A DNA stretch of 10,465 bases, taken from positions 1 to 10,465 of the forward strand of contig QFOX01000060.1 of the NCBI GenBank assembly GCA_003241645.1. Direction: 5' to 3'. Source of the DNA: Azospirillum brasilense (GTDB taxonomy: Bacteria > Pseudomonadota > Alphaproteobacteria > Rickettsiales > UBA3002). The translations under genes were made by a program, and so were the position numbers. The notes below the pieces were generated by a model. That model made no database searches. It had not been told where the DNA came from and saw nothing but the letters and a program-made list of their open reading frames with translations. This document shows positions 1-6,150 of this stretch, piece after piece; positions within the stretch are counted from its first letter, which is position 1, and every line of letters starts with the position of its first letter.

Positions 1-1
1 C

Positions 2-928
2 GAGCATATGTTCTTCGAAGCTGACCGCATCACCGCCGTGCGCGAAATGATCATCGCCGAAACGCTGAAAGCGCGCGAAGCGGCGCTGGCGAAATTACTG
101 CCCGTGCAGAAGGCCGACTTCGTGGAGATCTTCCGCATCATGGACGGGCTGCCGGTGACCATTCGCCTCCTCGACCCGCCGCTGCATGAATTCCTGCCGC
201 ACAACGAAGCGGAAATGCAGGAAGTGGCCGATGGCGCCGGTGTGCCGCTGGATGCGGTGAAGTACCGCGCGGCGCAACTGCACGAAGCCAACCCCATGCT
301 GGGCCACCGTGGCTGCCGCCTGGGCGTGACCTACCCTGAAATTTATGCCATGCAGGCGCGCGCTATTTTCGAAGCCGCCAAGCAGGTCAGCGCCGAAGGC
401 AAGACCGTGCTTGTCGAGATCATGATCCCGCTGGTGATGACCGCGAAAGAACTGCAGCTGATGAAAGCCATTGTGGACGCGCAAGCGCGTGACGCAGGCT
501 ACAACGCCGCCTATCAGGTGGGCACCATGATCGAGCTGCCACGCGCGGCGCTGCGCGCCGGTGATATTGCCGAACATGCCGAGTTCTTCAGCTTCGGCAC
601 CAACGACCTGACGCAGACCACGCTGGGCATCAGCCGCGACGACGCGGCCAGCTTCATCGAGGATTACAAACGCAAGGGCGTGATCGAGCAGGACCCGTTC
701 GTGACGCTCGATCAGGATGGGGTGGGCGAGCTGATTCGCCTTGCCGCCGAACGCGGCCGCGCCACGCGCGCGGGCATCAAGCTTGGCATTTGCGGCGAGC
801 ATGGCGGCGACCCCGCCTCCATCGCTTTCTGCCAGCGCACGGGCCTCAGCTATGTGAGCTGCTCGCCTTACCGCGTGCCGATCGCACGGCTGGCTGCGGC
901 GCAGGCAGCGCTGAAAGAAGCTAACTAA
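2..928 (+). CDS. ppdK: Pyruvate phosphate dikinase, C-terminal part (5' end outside window)
   Basis: This is the C-terminal PEP/pyruvate-binding TIM-barrel domain of pyruvate phosphate dikinase, which interconverts pyruvate + ATP + Pi and PEP + AMP + PPi in the cytoplasm. The frame is open at the left edge (Glu-His precede the first Met at 8), so the gene begins outside the window. Counting from that Met, the family signatures are TIRLLDPPLHEF (active-site Arg53), GHRGCRLG (98-105), VGTMIELPRA (Glu176), SFGTNDLTQ (Asn199) and GICGEHGGDP, which carries the catalytic Cys262. These match the residues known from clostridial and plant PPDK. The GTNDLTQ and CGEHGGDP pair, together with the PPLHEF motif, favours PPDK over PEP synthase or PTS enzyme I. 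The C-terminus is intact. It ends 8 bases before the convergent gene at 937-1302, and no terminator hairpin is visible between them. Confidence 0.97.
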   Translation, partial: EHMFFEADRITAVREMIIAETLKAREAALAKLLPVQKADFVEIFRIMDGLPVTIRLLDPPLHEFLPHNEAEMQEVADGAGVPLDAVKYRAAQLHEANPMLGHRGCRLGVTYPEIYAMQARAIFEAAKQVSAEGKTVLVEIMIPLVMTAKELQLMKAIVDAQARDAGYNAAYQVGTMIELPRAALRAGDIAEHAEFFSFGTNDLTQTTLGISRDDAASFIEDYKRKGVIEQDPFVTLDQDGVGELIRLAAERGRATRAGIKLGICGEHGGDPASIAFCQRTGLSYVSCSPYRVPIARLAAAQAALKEAN

Positions 929-936
929 ACGGTAGG

Positions 937-1302
937 CTATTCGCCGCCGCTGAAGCTTTTGATGCGGCGCTGCAGGTGCATCTTGCCGCCGGGCCAGATG
1001 GTGAAATCATCGCCCGGGCCGGCGGGAATGCGGCTGCCGCGCTGCGCCCCGATCACACCATTCAGCAAGCCGCCGCCGCTATTGACCGTGTCGGTCGCGG
1101 CGGGCGCACCTTGCAGCGACACCAGCCCATCCACCCGCGGGAAATAGACGGTCGCGTTCGGCTCCACCGATTGCTCGCGCACGCTGCCCGCGTGCTCGAA
1201 GCTGACCACATGGGGCACCGAATCCAGGTTGGTGACCCGTGCGGCAACGGCCGGGGTGGCAAGGCAGGCGGCCATCAGGCCAGTTACAAGCATGCGCGAC
1301 AT
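937..1302 (-). CDS. Small exported protein of unknown function
   Basis: A 121-residue protein starting MSRMLV. This start is chosen because AAAGGAG lies 5 bases upstream and because it gives a clean signal peptide: a hydrophobic core at residues 4-17 and an Ala-Val-Ala cleavage site at 18-20. The frame extends further upstream (Met at 1419 or 1449), but those starts would bury the signal peptide and run into the divergent promoter region. The mature part of about 100 residues looks beta-rich (VTNLDSVPHVVSFEHAGS near residues 23-40), has a Gly-rich stretch at 76-85 and ends in a basic, Ser/Gly-rich tail. It has no cysteine after the signal peptide. It is probably periplasmic or surface-located. 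I do not recognise the family. It is divergent from the EF-hand gene pair at 1392 and convergent with ppdK. Confidence 0.75.
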   Translation of the reverse strand: MSRMLVTGLMAACLATPAVAARVTNLDSVPHVVSFEHAGSVREQSVEPNATVYFPRVDGLVSLQGAPAATDTVNSGGGLLNGVIGAQRGSRIPAGPGDDFTIWPGGKMHLQRRIKSFSGGE

Positions 1303-1330
1303 AGCGGCTCCTTTAAAAATATTCGCTGTC

Positions 1331-1359
1331 ATTAAATAGACGCATTTCTCACGTATAAA
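1331..1359 (+). promoter_or_regulatory. Possible promoter for the EF-hand gene pair
   Basis: The 89-base divergent gap is clearly more AT-rich than its surroundings. It holds TATAAA at 1354-1359, a plausible -10 box that would start transcription near 1366 and give a leader of about 26 bases. The -35 position (1331-1336, ATTAAA, 17-base spacer) is poor. The assignment rests on base composition and position. Confidence 0.35.
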
Positions 1360-1391
1360 AGCAGCAGTATCAAAAATAGATGGGGGATGCC

Positions 1392-1883
1392 ATGGCTCAG
1401 GACCAACCGATGACGCGCCAGCAACAGCGCCGCCGCGAAGCGCTCGCACGGGCTACCCTGAACGATGCCGACCGCGACAATAACGGCCAGCTCTCGCCCG
1501 ATGAGGCTTCGCTGCTCACCCCCGTCCAGCAACAGATCCTCACCCAATTTACCCGCGTCATCACCGAACGCGTGGAGCTGGTTGAAGGGCAAACCCACGC
1601 GAACGCCCTGAACCGCGAGAATACCCGCAGCTATTTCGTGGCCCCCACCACCGCCGCAATCGACAATGCCCCCATCGTGAACGATGCGGTGGTCATCGCC
1701 GGGCTGCAGGAACAATTCGGGCTCAATGAGGCGCAGGCACGCGCGGCGTTCAAGGCCGTGCTGCCGCATGGCGCCACGCCGGTGACGCTGGCCGACGCCT
1801 GCGCGCGGGTGCCCGACATGCAATGCCTTGGGGTGGGTAGCCGCGTGATCATCTCGCCCGAGAAAACAGGGAACGCGCTGTAA
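1392..1883 (+). CDS. EF-hand-containing hypothetical protein (paralogue of the next gene)
   Basis: A 163-residue protein with no signal peptide. Start MAQDQP is preferred because a GGGGGA Shine-Dalgarno lies 4 bases upstream. An alternative in-frame ATG at 1380 has no such site. The N-terminus is a Gln/Arg-rich helix (MTRQQQRRREALARATL) followed by a textbook 12-residue EF-hand loop at 27-38, DRDNNGQLSPDE: Asp1, Asp3, Asn5, Gly6, hydrophobic Leu8 and Glu12 all fit Ca2+ coordination. Only one loop is seen, so binding would need a partner EF-hand or dimerisation. The C-terminal part contains LPH-x4-V-x-L-x-D-x-C-x3-P-D-M-Q-C (124-145), which is repeated in the downstream protein with identical spacing. 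The two genes overlap by one base (TAATG), indicating an operon with translational coupling. The EF-hand call is firm; the biological role is unknown. Confidence 0.8.
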   Translation: MAQDQPMTRQQQRRREALARATLNDADRDNNGQLSPDEASLLTPVQQQILTQFTRVITERVELVEGQTHANALNRENTRSYFVAPTTAAIDNAPIVNDAVVIAGLQEQFGLNEAQARAAFKAVLPHGATPVTLADACARVPDMQCLGVGSRVIISPEKTGNAL

Positions 1884-2452
1884 TGTTCGAACGCATCCAG
1901 ACATGGGGTAGCCAGTTGATGCAGCGCGTGCGCGCGGCGTTCACCCCATCCCAGCCAGCGCAGCAAACCCCTTCCCCGCAGGATGCTTCCGCCGAGCAAT
2001 TGCTGCGCTACAGCGCCACGCAGAACGACCATAATAACGACCGGTTTACCAGCGCCGCCGAATCCGCCCGCTCGGTAACGGGTGCGCTTGTTGGGCTTAC
2101 CAGCATCGCCGCGCTGCGCGCCGAGCACCCGGTGACCGTGCAGCATTACACCATGCGTGTGATCCCCGCGAATGCGCAGCTGCGCGAAGCAGGCATCGAA
2201 TACCCCAGCCGGGGCATGGTGCTGCCGCAATCGTTCATTGCACCGGACCGCGTGGTGGCCCACCAGAGCGCGCTGCGCGACGTGCCCGCGCTTGAAGGCG
2301 GCGGGGTGGTGAACTGGCTGCGCAACCTGCTGCCGCACCGCATGCAGGAAGTACGCCTGTCCGACCTGTGCGACGCACACCCGGAGCTCAACTGCACGAA
2401 ATTGCCGAACCAGCGCATACTGGTCAGCAGCGGGCGCGGCACCACGGCCTAA
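1883..2452 (+). CDS. Hypothetical protein, paralogue of the upstream EF-hand protein with a decayed loop
   Basis: A 189-residue protein whose ATG overlaps the upstream stop codon (TAATG). The N-terminus (1-20, MFERIQTWGSQLMQRVRAAF) looks like an amphipathic helix, followed by a Pro/Gln/Ser linker (22-36). At 47-60 the segment QNDHNNDRFTSAAE corresponds to the neighbour's EF-hand loop, but it lacks the loop glycine and has one extra residue before the final Glu, so Ca2+ binding is doubtful. The C-terminal LPHRMQEVRLSDLC followed by DAHPELNC (150-171) aligns without gaps to the neighbour's C-terminus. It includes two cysteines spaced C-x7-C with the P-E/D pair between them and ends in a short hydrophobic strand (QRILVS). 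This points to an old tandem duplication. Its stop codon overlaps the stop of rnhA on the other strand. Function unknown. Confidence 0.75.
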   Translation: MFERIQTWGSQLMQRVRAAFTPSQPAQQTPSPQDASAEQLLRYSATQNDHNNDRFTSAAESARSVTGALVGLTSIAALRAEHPVTVQHYTMRVIPANAQLREAGIEYPSRGMVLPQSFIAPDRVVAHQSALRDVPALEGGGVVNWLRNLLPHRMQEVRLSDLCDAHPELNCTKLPNQRILVSSGRGTTA

Positions 2453-2916
2453 CGCTTGATGGCCGCCACCGCGAGCGCATCCACCCGCTCGTTATTCGTA
2501 TCGCCATTATGGCCCTTCACCCATTTCCACGTGATGCTGTGGGGCTTGGCCACCGCCATCATTTCCTGCCAAAGATCCACGTTCTTCACGGGCTTTTTAT
2601 CGGCAGTTTTCCAGCCGCGCTTGGCCCAGCCCTGCACCCATTCGGTCATGCCCTGCAGCACATACTTGCTGTCGGTCACGATGGTTACGTGGCATGGCTC
2701 TTTCAACTGCTTCAGCGCCATGATGACGCCCATCATCTCCATGCGGTTGTTGGTCGTATCGGCCTCGCCGCCCGAAAGTTCGCGTTCGCGCGCGCCATAG
2801 ATCAGCAACGCACCCCAGCCGCCCGGGCCGGGATTGCCGCTGCACGCACCGTCGGTGTAAATGGTCACCTGCTTCGCGTGGGGTGTGGGGTGTGGGGTGT
2901 GGGCGGTGCCGCTCAT
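2449..2916 (-). CDS. rnhA: Ribonuclease HI
   Basis: Ribonuclease HI cleaves the RNA strand of RNA/DNA hybrids (R-loops, primers) and acts in the cytoplasm with Mg2+. The catalytic set is complete: Asp22 in YTDGACSGNPGPGGWG, Glu60 in NNRMEM, Asp82 in VTDSKY, and His136 and Asp146 in VKGHNGDTNNERVDALA. The basic handle region (WAKRGWKTADKKPVKN, about 97-112) that distinguishes classical RNase HI from archaeal and halophile forms is present. Length is 155 residues, usual for the family. The first 15 residues, however, are not the usual short start: residues 5-13 are read through a heptamer repeat and give a His/Pro/Thr stretch. GGAA lies 8 bases upstream of the ATG. The gene follows thrB in the same direction, a pair I recall as conserved in alphaproteobacteria, although here an inserted element separates them. 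Confidence 0.96.
   Translation of the reverse strand: MSGTAHTPHPTPHAKQVTIYTDGACSGNPGPGGWGALLIYGARERELSGGEADTTNNRMEMMGVIMALKQLKEPCHVTIVTDSKYVLQGMTEWVQGWAKRGWKTADKKPVKNVDLWQEMMAVAKPHSITWKWVKGHNGDTNNERVDALAVAAIKR
2878..2903. repeat. Heptamer tandem repeat (GTGGGGT), left arm of an inverted repeat
   Basis: Three full GTGGGGT units plus a partial fourth lie inside the first codons of rnhA. On the coding strand they read ACCCCAC. The unit is 7 bases, so gain or loss of one copy would shift the reading frame of rnhA relative to its start codon. The array is imperfectly complementary to the C-rich tract at 3027-3058. The two tracts bracket the four-helix-bundle fragment and read GTGTGG inward from both outer ends. 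Confidence 0.85.
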
Positions 2917-2946
2917 ATGCGCTGTTCCAATGTTTGGATAAGTTTC

Positions 2947-3021
2947 TTAATACCGCGCGAGCGCGTAAATTTCTTTTGAGAGCGCGATACTCTCCTGCCA
3001 GATCCGCAGATCCTTATAGCT
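2947..3021 (-). pseudogene. N-terminal fragment of a four-helix-bundle (S23/IVS-type) protein
   Basis: Read on the minus strand, this segment encodes SYKDLRIWQESIALSKEIYA followed by four residues and a stop. It matches the first helix of the small four-helix-bundle family known from 23S rRNA intervening sequences (S23) and related Avd-like proteins, in which the start S[YF][RK]DL.VWQ.[AS]..L...IY.L is nearly invariant. A full protein has about 110-125 residues. Here everything after the first helix is missing, and neither other frame continues it. The preceding codons are a run of valines read from G-rich repeat DNA, and there is no credible start codon of its own. The fragment sits in the thrB-rnhA gap between two inverted G/C-rich tracts. 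Identification comes from recall of the family pattern over a short stretch, so homology is likely but not certain. Confidence 0.6.
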
Positions 3022-3023
3022 TA

Positions 3024-4010
3024 CTACCACCACCCACTCTCCACGCCCCACTCCACACTTTTTTGGTGGAACTTCAGCTTGCTGACATACTCCAGCGGGT
3101 CTTTGTGCGTCACGATGGCGGTTTTGTCGGCCGCCAACCAGTCGCGCGCGCGCGTCAGCAGAAAGCGCATCGCGGCGCCGCGCAGCAGCCACGGCAACGC
3201 CTCCATCTCGGCAGGCGTTAGCGGCCGCACGGCCTGATAGGCGCGCAGCATCGCCCGCGCGCGGGTCAGGTTGCAGGCGCGCCCATCGAAGCACCAGGCG
3301 TTGATGGCAATGGCGAGGTCATAGGCATAGCTGTCGGTGCAGGCGTAGTAAAAATCGATCACGCCGCTGGCTTCTTCGCCGTCGAAGAACACATTATCGG
3401 GGAAGAAATCGGCATGGATCGCGCCACGCGGCAGCGCGTCGAACCCGGCCCAGTGGGGTGCCAGTGCGGCAAGTTCCTCGTCCACCAGCGCACGCAGGCC
3501 GGGCTGGATGCTCTCGAACCCATCGGCAAGCGATGCGGCCATGCGTTGCCAGCCTTCCAGCGCCAGCGCGTTGGGGCGCGTGGGCGAAAAATCCGCCACC
3601 GCGTTGTGCATGCGCGCCAGCTGCGCCCCGGCTTGCGCCGCATGCGCGGGCTGCAGCACGCTGCGGCTTTTGCCGCGCAGGAAACTCACGATCAGCGCGG
3701 GCTTATCGGCAATGCGGCTGAGGATCTGCCCGTCGCGGCGCGCAATGGGTGCCGGGCAAGCAATGCCACGCGCGGCGAGATGCCCCATCAGCGCCACGAA
3801 GAACGGCAGGTCTTCGGCGCGCGTGTTCGCCTCGAATAGGGTGAGGATGGCGCGTTGCTCCATGCCATCGCCAGTGCGCGTGGCGATCATGTAATTGGTG
3901 TTCGACACACCCTGCGCGATGCCGAGCGCATACTCCAGCGGGCCGAGCGCGTAATGCGCCTCGAGCAGTTCGGCGATCGCCTCGTTCGACAGGTGGGTAT
4001 AAACAGCCAT
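3024..4010 (-). CDS. thrB: Homoserine kinase (type II, ThrB)
   Basis: This enzyme phosphorylates L-homoserine to O-phosphohomoserine, the committed step to threonine, in the cytoplasm. It is the APH/choline-kinase-fold type, not the GHMP type. The chosen start, MAVYTHLS, is the family's characteristic N-terminus. An in-frame ATG at 4031 (MAAKKRR added) has a somewhat better AGGT ribosome site and remains possible. Visible signatures are the glycine-loop equivalent QGVSNTNYMI (33-42), the catalytic HADFFPDN (His199, Asp201, Asn206) and the metal-binding DFYYACTDSYAYDLA (Asp219). The core ends at KDPLEYVSKLKFHQ (303-316). The final eleven residues are encoded by the G-rich repeat tract and are probably an add-on from an insertion. 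An apparent reading frame continues upstream to 4853, but it is antisense to bactofilin and not part of the protein. Length is 328 residues, slightly longer than usual. Confidence 0.95.
   Translation of the reverse strand: MAVYTHLSNEAIAELLEAHYALGPLEYALGIAQGVSNTNYMIATRTGDGMEQRAILTLFEANTRAEDLPFFVALMGHLAARGIACPAPIARRDGQILSRIADKPALIVSFLRGKSRSVLQPAHAAQAGAQLARMHNAVADFSPTRPNALALEGWQRMAASLADGFESIQPGLRALVDEELAALAPHWAGFDALPRGAIHADFFPDNVFFDGEEASGVIDFYYACTDSYAYDLAIAINAWCFDGRACNLTRARAMLRAYQAVRPLTPAEMEALPWLLRGAAMRFLLTRARDWLAADKTAIVTHKDPLEYVSKLKFHQKSVEWGVESGWW
3027..3058. repeat. G/C-skewed low-complexity tract, right arm of the inverted repeat
   Basis: A C-rich tract on the plus strand whose reverse complement reads as GTGTGGAGTGGGG followed by similar degenerate units. 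It mirrors the GTGGGGT array at 2878-2903. It encodes the last residues of thrB (SVEWGVESGW), which do not resemble a homoserine kinase C-terminus. It is best explained as the second terminal repeat of an inserted element. Confidence 0.65.
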
Positions 4011-4056
4011 GCGCCGCTTCTTAGCAGCCATGATCCGACCTGTCACGGGATGTGCA

Positions 4057-4082
4057 AAAAATCGCGCGGCACGGCGATTTTT
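4057..4082. other. Perfect 9-bp hairpin with flanking A/T runs in a divergent intergenic region
   Basis: AAAAATCGC (4057-4065) pairs perfectly with GCGATTTTT (4074-4082) around an 8-base loop. T-runs follow the stem on both strands, so it resembles an intrinsic terminator. It lies between the starts of two divergent genes (thrB and bactofilin), 46 bases upstream of thrB, where no gene end needs terminating. It may be an attenuator or insulator, or reduce read-through in either direction. No Thr-rich leader peptide was found next to it. Confidence 0.6.
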
Positions 4083-4176
4083 CTTTTGCGCGCACCTCGC
4101 GGTTTGATTAATGTTGCCACAGTTTCCAGCACTGGTGAAATGCTGCGAACCCACCGCCACCCCTAGGAGATTTTCC

Positions 4177-4959
4177 ATGTTCCGCCGCAAGGATGATGGC
4201 ACCGACGCCATCGACGATACCGCAAGCAACGACAACGCAACCTTCGGCACGGCAGCAAGCAGCACCAGCCCAAGTAGCCCCAGCGCGCCGAGTGCGCCTT
4301 CGGCACCGGTCGCTTCGGCCCCCATCGCCCCCAGCCAGCCGGTTGCAGCGGCCGCGCCCAGCGCGCCTTCCGCGCCGAGTGCCCCCACGCCGATGGCCAG
4401 CGCCCCCGCAGCACAGCCTGCGCCCAGCTTCCGCCCGGTCGCCCCGGCGGCTGCCATGGCCCCTGCCCGCCCGATGGCCGCACCGTCGGTCGCCCCGGCA
4501 GCGGCACCCGCCGCACCCAGCGCCCCCGTAATGGCACCGGCCGCGGCCCAGCCCGCCCCTGAGCGCATGATGCCTGCCGCCCCCGTGGCGCGCCCGGCCA
4601 GCAAGCGCGTGCTGACCGTTGGCCCCGACATCCAGATGAAGGGTGAAGTGACGAGCTGCGACCGCGTGATCATCGAAGGCACGGTGGACGCCACCATGCG
4701 CGACGTGCACACGGTGGAACTCACCGAGACCGGCTCGCTGAAAGGCACCGCCGAAGTGGAAGATGCCGAGATCAGCGGCAGCTTCGAAGGCGACCTGACC
4801 GTGCGCGGCCGCCTGACCGTGCATGCCTCGGGCCGCGTGCGTGGCAACGTCACCTACGGCGAGATCGAGATCCAGCGCGGTGGCCAGATCAGCGGCAACA
4901 TCCGCAACACCGCGGAAGCAAAAGCCGCCGGTGCGCAACAGCCGAAGAAAGCCGCGTAA
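4177..4959 (+). CDS. Bactofilin family cytoskeletal protein with long Pro/Ala/Ser-rich linker
   Basis: Bactofilins polymerise without nucleotide into filaments that scaffold envelope and cell-shape enzymes at the inner membrane. The start MFRRKDDG is fixed by AGGAG (4165-4169) at ideal spacing; an upstream in-frame ATG at 4111 has none. The 260-residue protein has a short charged N-terminus of the kind used for membrane attachment (MFRRK). A low-complexity Ala/Pro/Ser region follows (about 29-140) with repeated SAPSAP/APAA units. The bactofilin beta-helix domain (about 143-244) starts at KRVLTVGPDIQMKGEV and shows the periodic G-x-[VI]-x-G-x-[VIL] rungs, ending at GGQISGNI. A short basic tail (PKKAA) completes it. 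The linker is much longer than in minimal bactofilins. No peptidase M23 partner gene is adjacent. Transcription ends at the hairpin at 4981-5012. Confidence 0.93.
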   Translation: MFRRKDDGTDAIDDTASNDNATFGTAASSTSPSSPSAPSAPSAPVASAPIAPSQPVAAAAPSAPSAPSAPTPMASAPAAQPAPSFRPVAPAAAMAPARPMAAPSVAPAAAPAAPSAPVMAPAAAQPAPERMMPAAPVARPASKRVLTVGPDIQMKGEVTSCDRVIIEGTVDATMRDVHTVELTETGSLKGTAEVEDAEISGSFEGDLTVRGRLTVHASGRVRGNVTYGEIEIQRGGQISGNIRNTAEAKAAGAQQPKKAA

Positions 4960-4980
4960 GCACGCTTTCGAAACCGAATG

Positions 4981-5012
4981 AAAAAGCCGCGGAGCGATCC
5001 GCGGCTTTTTTT
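4981..5012. terminator. Bidirectional intrinsic terminator
   Basis: GCCGCGGA (4986-4993) pairs with TCCGCGGC (4998-5005) around a GCGA tetraloop. It is flanked by A5 on the left and T7 on the right, so it works on both strands. It terminates bactofilin from the left and the amidinotransferase gene from the right. That gene's stop codon lies in the T-run itself. Confidence 0.93.
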
Positions 5013-6108
5013 ATCGCTGCTGTTCGATGCCGGGGCGCGGCAACGCCGGCGGGTGCCCCTTATCGGGCGTGAGCTTCAGCGTGGCGCAGCGCGGGCCCGC
5101 GCCATGGCCGAAATTCCATGCACCCTCGGGCAGGTGCATCGTTTGCGGGTCGGTCACCTGATAGCCCAGCCCGCGGAACCATTCCTGCATGCGCTGGTTT
5201 GCATACGGCGTGATGATGTGGTCACCCACGGTAATGAAATTGGTCGCACCGCGGCGCGCTTCATCGATGGTGATGGGAAGGATGCGATCCTCGCCAATGT
5301 ATTTATGGATGAGGTGGCGCGCGGCTTTGCCCAGCGCGTCTTCGCACACCACCGCCTCGCCGGTGGGCAGCACGTTGAACACCCCATCAAGATGGTAGAA
5401 TTCCGTGCTGTGCGTATCGGGAATGAACAGCGGCACGATGCGCAGGCCCTGCCCCTCGCGTGCCAGCAGCGGCTCGGGCGACCAGCGATCGCGTACATGT
5501 TCCAGCCACTGGCGTTTGGGCTGGGCGTGGCGCACCACCTCGCGGTGGTAGGTGTGCAGCTGGTCGGCATCCACATGGTCGCGCGGGTCGAAATGCTGCG
5601 GCACCTTGGTGCCCTGCTGTTCGGCCAGCACGCCCAACCATTCATGCATGGAGGGCACGATCTTCTTCAGGAAATGGTGGTTGCTCACCCCCACGAAGAG
5701 CAGGTTATTCGCCGCGTCCTGCACAATATCGCCGCCATCGAACTTGCCGGGCGCGGTCACATGCGTGGCAAGCCCTTTGCGCTTCAGCAGGGCCGCGATC
5801 TCTTTTGCTTCGCGCGGGGCGGGCGCGCCGGGCGTATCGGGCGTCACGTAGAAACGCCGCGTGCCCACTTGCAGCATCAGTCCGGGGTCACGCGAATACA
5901 TCGAGTGCCGTTTCTTGCCGAGGAGTGCGCTGCGCGAGCTATCGGCCACCACTTCGGCCCCGGCCTGCTCCATGGCCAGGCGCAGCCCATGCCAGTGGTT
6001 GTTCATGGCGGCCGCACCCGGGCTCACCAGCCGCGACAGGGTCATCGGCTCGCGCATCAGGAACTGCTCGCCGGTGGGCGGCTGCGGGGAAGGAATGACG
6101 TAACCCAT
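5011..6108 (-). CDS. Amidinotransferase / dimethylargininase-like guanidino-modifying enzyme
   Basis: A 365-residue protein of the guanidino-group-modifying superfamily (pentein fold: arginine deiminase, DDAH, glycine amidinotransferase). The catalytic set is visible: RDPG (73-76), FDGGD (123-127), the His-x-Asp-type site as HLDGVF (His239) and the nucleophile Cys341 in GHGAGPRCATLKL. GATNFITVGDHIITP (287-301) is the usual substrate-loop region. It probably hydrolyses or transfers the guanidino carbon of arginine, methylarginine or a related compound. Which substrate it uses cannot be read from the sequence. The gap between FDGGD and HLD is about 110 residues, clearly longer than I expect for DDAH, and contains a His/Arg-rich helical segment (about 150-220). 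AAGG lies 7 bases upstream of the start. The gene is 42 bases downstream of nth in the same direction and may be cotranscribed with it. Confidence 0.85.
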   Translation of the reverse strand: MGYVIPSPQPPTGEQFLMREPMTLSRLVSPGAAAMNNHWHGLRLAMEQAGAEVVADSSRSALLGKKRHSMYSRDPGLMLQVGTRRFYVTPDTPGAPAPREAKEIAALLKRKGLATHVTAPGKFDGGDIVQDAANNLLFVGVSNHHFLKKIVPSMHEWLGVLAEQQGTKVPQHFDPRDHVDADQLHTYHREVVRHAQPKRQWLEHVRDRWSPEPLLAREGQGLRIVPLFIPDTHSTEFYHLDGVFNVLPTGEAVVCEDALGKAARHLIHKYIGEDRILPITIDEARRGATNFITVGDHIITPYANQRMQEWFRGLGYQVTDPQTMHLPEGAWNFGHGAGPRCATLKLTPDKGHPPALPRPGIEQQR

Positions 6109-6150
6109 GCAGCAACCTTAGCATGGCCGCATGACAGCTTGATGACGGGA

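Noticed and set aside
95..802. Minus-strand open frame opposite ppdK
   Set aside because: ppdK motifs are unambiguous. The antisense frame is His/Ala-rich shadow with no recognisable motif.
937..1302. Cupredoxin (copper protein) for the small exported protein
   Set aside because: NLDSVPHVVSF resembles the first cupredoxin ligand segment, but the C-terminal Cys/His/Met ligand loop is missing.
4011..4853. Upstream extension of the thrB reading frame to a 609-residue protein
   Set aside because: The added part is antisense to bactofilin and merely mirrors its Ala/Pro-rich codons as Gly/Ala. thrB has its canonical start at 4010.
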